From the NCBI GenBank assembly GCA_030638385.1, contig DAOWES010000261.1, positions 1 to 33,816 on the forward strand: a DNA stretch of 33,816 nucleotides. Direction: 5' to 3'. Position 1 is the first letter of the stretch. Each line of letters begins with the position of its first letter. The DNA comes from Candidatus Cloacimonadota bacterium (GTDB lineage: Bacteria; Cloacimonadota; Cloacimonadia; Cloacimonadales; TCS61). Below are positions 30,485 to 33,816 of this stretch, piece after piece. Both the position numbers and the translations under genes were made by a program. Under the pieces are notes generated by a model that was not told the DNA's origin, made no database searches, and was given only the letters and a program-made list of their open reading frames with translations.

Positions 30485-30661
30485 TTAGTAGATCTCGAAT
30501 CGGACCTTGACCGTGCATCTAGTCTCTCTCTTTACCTTGTAGCGCTTCATTTCTACACTCTTGATCACTGCAACTTTCTCAAGATTTGTCAACCATGCGA
30601 GAGCTGCATAATCTACAGGCATTGATTCTGAATCCTCATAGAAGGTTTTTTGTTTCTTCAT
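30485..30661 (-). CDS. Small hypothetical protein (58 aa)
   Basis: The ATG at 30661 overlaps the stop of the AbrB-like gene as ATGA. The product MKKQKTFYEDSESMPVDY continues to a basic end (MKRYKVKRETRCTVKVRF). No family was recognised, and position is the main support. Confidence 0.5.
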   Translation of the reverse strand: MKKQKTFYEDSESMPVDYAALAWLTNLEKVAVIKSVEMKRYKVKRETRCTVKVRFEIY

Positions 30662-30891
30662 TTTGATTTCACCTTCTTCAACAACTTAACAAACTCTTCA
30701 TCAGTTGGAACGTGAGACATATATCCTGAACGAGTCAATTGAATAATTGCTTTTGCAAGGAAGTCTTTTTCAGAATTCTTTGGAATGATCACAACTTCAT
30801 CTCCTGGTTGGATCTTTGAATCTTGGGGGATTGTTACGAACTTGGATTTGTTTGCCTTGTTCTGTTTTACGGTCCTGATTAATTCTTCCAT
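30658..30891 (-). CDS. AbrB/SpoVT-like DNA-binding protein
   Basis: The protein has 77 aa. KSKFVTIPQDSKIQPGDEVVIIP (about residues 16-38) is the swapped-hairpin AbrB pattern of VTIPK then GD then VxI. The second half is a short helical tail. AbrB-fold proteins are common archaeal regulators and antitoxins. It may regulate early viral or host genes. It overlaps the neighbouring small genes by 1-4 nt. Confidence 0.7.
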   Translation of the reverse strand: MEELIRTVKQNKANKSKFVTIPQDSKIQPGDEVVIIPKNSEKDFLAKAIIQLTRSGYMSHVPTDEEFVKLLKKVKSK

Positions 30892-31220
30892 TAGAATTCA
30901 ACCCTCTGAGGAATCTCTTTTAATAAATCGTTTAGGACTTGCACCTTAGAATTGGGATCTGCTTCTCCCTTGATAATATTTTTAATTAGATCTATGGATG
31001 CAAGAAGGACTTTGGAATTCTTACTAACAGACTTCATTTGTTCAGCCCATTGAAATGCTTGAGAATCTAATTCTCGGACCCGATTGTTTGCCGATCTTAA
31101 TTCTCCCTGGGCCTTGCATCTTGCATCAATCTCCACCCTATTTGCTGACCTCGACGAATCAAGAATATTGTTCAATCTCTCAATTTCTTCCTCACACCTT
31201 TTTATTGTTTTTCTTGCCAT
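30891..31220 (-). CDS. Coiled-coil hypothetical protein
   Basis: The product has 109 aa from ATG 31220, sharing bases with the previous stop (TGATG). The first half is a long amphipathic helix (CEEEIERLNNILDSSRSANR, then ELRSANNRVRELD), and the second half is also helical. The function is unknown. Confidence 0.55.
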   Translation of the reverse strand: MARKTIKRCEEEIERLNNILDSSRSANRVEIDARCKAQGELRSANNRVRELDSQAFQWAEQMKSVSKNSKVLLASIDLIKNIIKGEADPNSKVQVLNDLLKEIPQRVEF

Positions 31221-31441
31221 CACTTCTTTTTGTTGAATTTATTCTCAAACGCTTGAACACCTTTCACGAGCGCATAAAATAATCCTGGGATTCCGCCAAA
31301 GATAAATAATGCAATGAACCATCCCCAACTGAAGGGTTTATTTTTTTTAGCATAATTTCGATATCCTAATCGATCCTCAAGAAATATCTCTTCGCCTTTT
31401 GGGATGTTTTCAGCAGCAGTTCCTACAACTCGGCCTGCCAT
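31220..31441 (-). CDS. Small single-pass membrane protein
   Basis: The protein has 73 aa with one membrane helix (WGWFIALFIFGGIPGLFYAL, about residues 39-58) and a basic C-terminus. The N-terminal half (RVVGTAAENIPKGEEIFLED) is soluble and turn-rich. It is in the early operon and not next to the tail genes, so host membrane modification is as likely as lysis. Confidence 0.6.
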   Translation of the reverse strand: MAGRVVGTAAENIPKGEEIFLEDRLGYRNYAKKNKPFSWGWFIALFIFGGIPGLFYALVKGVQAFENKFNKKK

Positions 31442-32127
31442 TATTCTGCTGCAACCTCTTCAGGATTTGGGAGAGACCTTGCTTCTTTCGTTCCCTTCTT
31501 TCTTGAAGCGGCTTGATCGTCCAAAAGCTTGTCGATATTCTTTCCACGCTTATCGAAGAATTCTTTTACTGCAGATAATTTTTCCTTAATCTTATTCAAT
31601 AATTCATCTTGCTGCTTCATGGCTTGCTCAACTCGAAGGACGCTTTTTTCTTCCTGGAGTAAAGTTTCTAATCGTTCAGGCCTGTTGGATTCGATCTCCA
31701 TGTACTCCATCAATAAATCTTCAATCTCATTTGTGCTGACGGTGGTGATCTCGTATTTTCCATCAACAAAGTGCATCTCAGTTCTTGCGTTGTCAATGAT
31801 TCCCTTCAATCGAGTCATGATTTCTTTGTCAGAATAAATTTCTCTGATCTTCCGGCAACGCTTTTCAACATTGATATTATGTTCTTTGAAGATCGCTTTT
31901 AAATTTTCAGATTTCTTGTCCTTGGATTCGATAGTTTGTTTCATCACCATCAGATTTACTTTGATTGATTCAATTCGATGAGGCCCTTCTTGGATCTTTT
32001 TGTCAGTCATCATTTTAGCCATTAAGTTTGCCCGGTAATTCTCGATAAGACTTGCTTCATCGTGAGTGACTGTTTCTTTGAAAGTTATTTTTTCTTTGTC
32101 CTGAGTGATCTCAATTTTATCTTCCAT
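31441..32127 (-). CDS. Early operon coiled-coil protein
   Basis: This 228-aa, almost entirely helical and highly charged protein is of no known family. The segment ETLLQEEKSVLRVEQAMKQQ and the following DELLNKIKEKLSAVKEFF form long coiled coils. The C-terminus is basic (AASRKKGTKEAR). It is leaderless from a class A promoter and heads the whole early operon that leads to the terminase genes. Confidence 0.65.
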   Translation of the reverse strand: MEDKIEITQDKEKITFKETVTHDEASLIENYRANLMAKMMTDKKIQEGPHRIESIKVNLMVMKQTIESKDKKSENLKAIFKEHNINVEKRCRKIREIYSDKEIMTRLKGIIDNARTEMHFVDGKYEITTVSTNEIEDLLMEYMEIESNRPERLETLLQEEKSVLRVEQAMKQQDELLNKIKEKLSAVKEFFDKRGKNIDKLLDDQAASRKKGTKEARSLPNPEEVAAE

Positions 32128-32148
32128 GCAGAACTATGTAATAATACG

Positions 32149-32158
32149 TATTTAAATG
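32149..32158 (-). promoter_or_regulatory. Class A TATA box for the early/packaging operon
   Basis: TATTTAAATG lies 22 nt before ATG 32127. TATTACATAG lies between box and start and recurs after the TATA box at 21134. The stop of the 66-aa gene lies just ahead of the box. Confidence 0.8.
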
Positions 32159-32161
32159 TTT

Positions 32162-32362
32162 CTAATAAATCGGTTGAGAAATCTTTTTCCAGATCCTTAT
32201 CTTTTCGGCTACCTGGCAATTGCTTGAGAATTCTTTTTCTGTTGTGGGATTGATAATCAATTGAGATTTTAGATCGTCGATTCGCTTTTGGTTAGTAGGA
32301 TATAAACAAACAAACCTTCCTTCACAATTGACTGGCTCTTTAATTTCTATTAAGGGTTTCAT
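32162..32362 (-). CDS. Small hypothetical protein (66 aa)
   Basis: The start is ATG 32362, inside the end of the RusA gene (23-nt overlap); a further upstream start at 32389 is less likely. The product contains two cysteines (C13, C19 region: VNCEGRFVCLYPTNQKR) and a helical C-terminus. It is the last gene before the class A promoter. No family was recognised. Confidence 0.5.
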   Translation of the reverse strand: MKPLIEIKEPVNCEGRFVCLYPTNQKRIDDLKSQLIINPTTEKEFSSNCQVAEKIRIWKKISQPIY

Positions 32363-32735
32363 CGATAGCCTCGATTTTAACAATTGCAAATTCTTCTTTA
32401 TCCTGTATCTTCTTCATTTGATGATCAAAGATAAATTTGTCTTCAAGGGTGAGTCTATCGAATACTGCATCGACTAAGAACTTCTCCCTATTTGCAATAT
32501 CTTTTCTTTTGACTGATCCGTTTTTGCAATACCAGTCCTCATGAACTTCGATTGTGACCTTAAGATTTTTTCCAATCAGGCCTGTTGCTGCAAGTAATGG
32601 GTAAGCTCCAATTGCTTCTGCAATATCAACCTTAAGTTTTTTTGCTTCGGGCTTTAGATAAAATGCCCCCCATTTATTATGGCCGTGGAGATGATTAATT
32701 GTTGGAGTTTTGAATGGAATCTTAATTGTTAACAT
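32340..32735 (-). CDS. rusA: RusA-like Holliday junction resolvase
   Basis: The product has 131 aa from ATG 32735, which has GGAGA seven bases before it; the open frame reaches 32804 but overlaps the zinc-finger gene. The RusA pattern is clear: KIPFKTPTINHLHG at the start, then KRKDIANREKFLVDAVFDRL and DDKF-like LEDKFIFDHQMKKI with the catalytic aspartates. RusA cleaves four-way junctions as a dimer, and in viruses it resolves recombination or replication intermediates before packaging. It lies just downstream of parB. Confidence 0.85.
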   Translation of the reverse strand: MLTIKIPFKTPTINHLHGHNKWGAFYLKPEAKKLKVDIAEAIGAYPLLAATGLIGKNLKVTIEVHEDWYCKNGSVKRKDIANREKFLVDAVFDRLTLEDKFIFDHQMKKIQDKEEFAIVKIEAIDETLNRN

Positions 32736-32859
32736 TTTCATTCTCCAATCTTTTATTTTTCTGATAATCTTTATGCCTGCATCGTTCGCAACAATATCTC
32801 GCACTTTTCATTTTCATCATCTTTCTCCTTCCGCAAGATTCACATGTTATCATTGGCAT
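32722..32859 (-). CDS. Small zinc-finger protein (45 aa)
   Basis: ATG 32859 follows the parB stop by three bases. The product has C6-x2-C9 and C23, C24, C27 (ITCESCGRRKMM, then RYCCERCRHKDYQKNK), a compact treble-clef or zinc-finger pattern with a basic end. It overlaps the start of rusA by 14 nt. It is too short for most gene finders. Confidence 0.65.
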   Translation of the reverse strand: MPMITCESCGRRKMMKMKSARYCCERCRHKDYQKNKRLENENVNN

Positions 32860-32862
32860 TTT

Positions 32863-33816
32863 TTATTTTCTAATCCCCACTATTTTTAATTTTAAGAACT
32901 CTTTTTCTGTTTCCGATAATTCCAACTTCTTTGCAATTTTTGAGGGGAATGTGAATCGATAATTTTTCTTTGCAATTGATTTTTTGATGCAAACTTCAAA
33001 TGAATCAATTTCTTCCGGATTCAAGATTTCTTTATAGCCCTTGTCTTCAAGTTTCCCTTCAACACTGTTTGTCAATAAATCTAATTCTTTTTTTAGATCA
33101 ACAATGTGTGCAATGAAATCTTCTTTTTCTAAGGTCCCTTCCAATTTCAGAAGAGTATCACATTTGAAGCTTGTAATTCTGGCAGAGATTTTCCTGCAGT
33201 CCTCCCTTACAGATTCCATTACTTTAATATCATCCTTGAATTTATGGAAGGTTCCAAGCTTTTTCTGAAATCCATTCCACTCGCCCTTCTCTAATTTCTC
33301 AACATAAATATTCACATGAGCCTGAATGATCCTACAATTTGCTCCCTTCAAACATCTCTGGTATAAATGTTCTCGATATTTTGGATCTCCAATCCTTGCA
33401 AGTTGTTCTGCTTGTTTGATTACTAATCTCCCCTTAGCTTCTACACCACTTTTATTGAAGATTATATTCCGAGACATTGATCTTGGAAGTCTGAGCAACA
33501 TCAAATAAGTCACTGCATTGTTTTCGCTAATTCCTAGACTCTTGAGTATCTTCTCACATCTAAAAATATCATTCTCTTCAAAACCAGTGGTCTTTTTCTT
33601 TTGGTGTTCTGGATAATATCCTCGGCGTTTAAAATTCTTTAGCATATTGATCAAAGTATACATCCTCTCGGGATCATCCCGTGTTGATTTTATTTGAGAA
33701 AAAAGAAGTCTGATTGAGTTTGCTTTTTCCAGAGGGGTCAAGTCTTCCCGGATTAGATTTTCATGAACTAGATCAACCATTAAAGTATTATCCTTCTTTC
33801 TTGTTTTGATGAATGC
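32863..33816 (-). CDS. parB: ParB-family protein, C-terminal part (starts at 360 across the join)
   Basis: This holds codons 74-390 of the 390-aa ParB whose N-terminus is at 1-360. From the third ParB box (ENLIREDLTPLEKA) the protein continues through a segment with GFEENDIFRCEKILKSLGIS, where ParB has its helix-turn-helix domain. A long helical C-terminal half follows, with VDLKKELDLLTNSVEGKLED, and the protein ends KIAKKLELSETEKEFLKLKI. Reading it only from the internal ATG 33780 would give a false truncated protein. Confidence 0.9.
   Translation of the reverse strand, partial: AFIKTRKKDNTLMVDLVHENLIREDLTPLEKANSIRLLFSQIKSTRDDPERMYTLINMLKNFKRRGYYPEHQKKKTTGFEENDIFRCEKILKSLGISENNAVTYLMLLRLPRSMSRNIIFNKSGVEAKGRLVIKQAEQLARIGDPKYREHLYQRCLKGANCRIIQAHVNIYVEKLEKGEWNGFQKKLGTFHKFKDDIKVMESVREDCRKISARITSFKCDTLLKLEGTLEKEDFIAHIVDLKKELDLLTNSVEGKLEDKGYKEILNPEEIDSFEVCIKKSIAKKNYRFTFPSKIAKKLELSETEKEFLKLKIVGIRK
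33676..33816. repeat. Right copy of 141-bp terminal overlap
   Basis: This stretch is identical to 1-141. Merging the copies restores the parB frame without a gap, which supports a circular molecule. Confidence 0.95.

Noticed and set aside
1..33816. CRISPR arrays, insertion sequences, toxin-antitoxin pairs
   Set aside because: No spaced direct repeats, transposase motifs or toxin gene beside the AbrB-like protein were seen.

Overview
The window is a complete circular genome of 33,675 bp written with a 141-bp overlap: bases 1-141 are repeated exactly at 33676-33816, and one parB gene runs across the join. Every gene I can support lies on the minus strand, so transcription runs from high to low coordinates around the whole circle. 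The gene content is that of a head-tailed (siphovirus-like) virus: HK97-type head genes, a tail tube, a tape measure, a baseplate and a long tail fibre.

The host is most likely an archaeon. At least twelve genes have a TATA-like box (TATTTAAATG or TTTATATATTTA as read on the plus strand) whose edge sits 22-24 nt before the start codon. These genes have no room for a leader or a Shine-Dalgarno site, which is the archaeal leaderless arrangement. Genes inside operons overlap as ATGA or TGATG, and some carry GGAGG-type sites. No sigma-factor promoter, integrase, DNA polymerase, primase or peptidoglycan hydrolase was recognised. The host lineage cannot be fixed from the sequence.

Layout in the direction of transcription. 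(1) 32127 down to about 27849: small early or accessory genes, several of them zinc-binding, an AbrB-like protein, a ParB-like protein with a zinc ribbon, and a small-terminase-like protein fused to a DEDDh exonuclease. (2) 27855-21216: methyltransferase, large terminase, portal, Mu F-like minor head protein, protease-scaffold and major capsid protein. (3) 21215-20845: a hairpin terminator, then a TATA box and a roughly 200-nt structured RNA leading into a two-domain glycosyltransferase. (4) 18910-5913: connectors, tail tube, tail chaperones with a programmed -1 frameshift, tape measure, baseplate, a ConA-like protein, lysis candidates and a 1410-aa fibre. (5) 5903-5018: small tail-linked proteins. 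(6) 5017-4572: a gene-less stretch with two promoters and several hairpins. (7) 4571-1203: winged-helix protein, membrane protein, small genes, a putative annealing protein, YopX-like protein and a SWIM-HNH protein. (8) 1202-917: a structured tRNA-like stretch. (9) 916 through the join to 32162: winged-helix protein, zinc ribbon, ParB, zinc finger, RusA resolvase and a small protein.

The most notable features are two recurring promoter classes with almost fixed spacing, three gene-less structured RNA regions in a genome that otherwise wastes no bases, the A9 slippery site of the tail chaperone, the terminase-exonuclease fusion, a glycosyltransferase inside the virion cluster, and five exact G8 tracts in tail genes.
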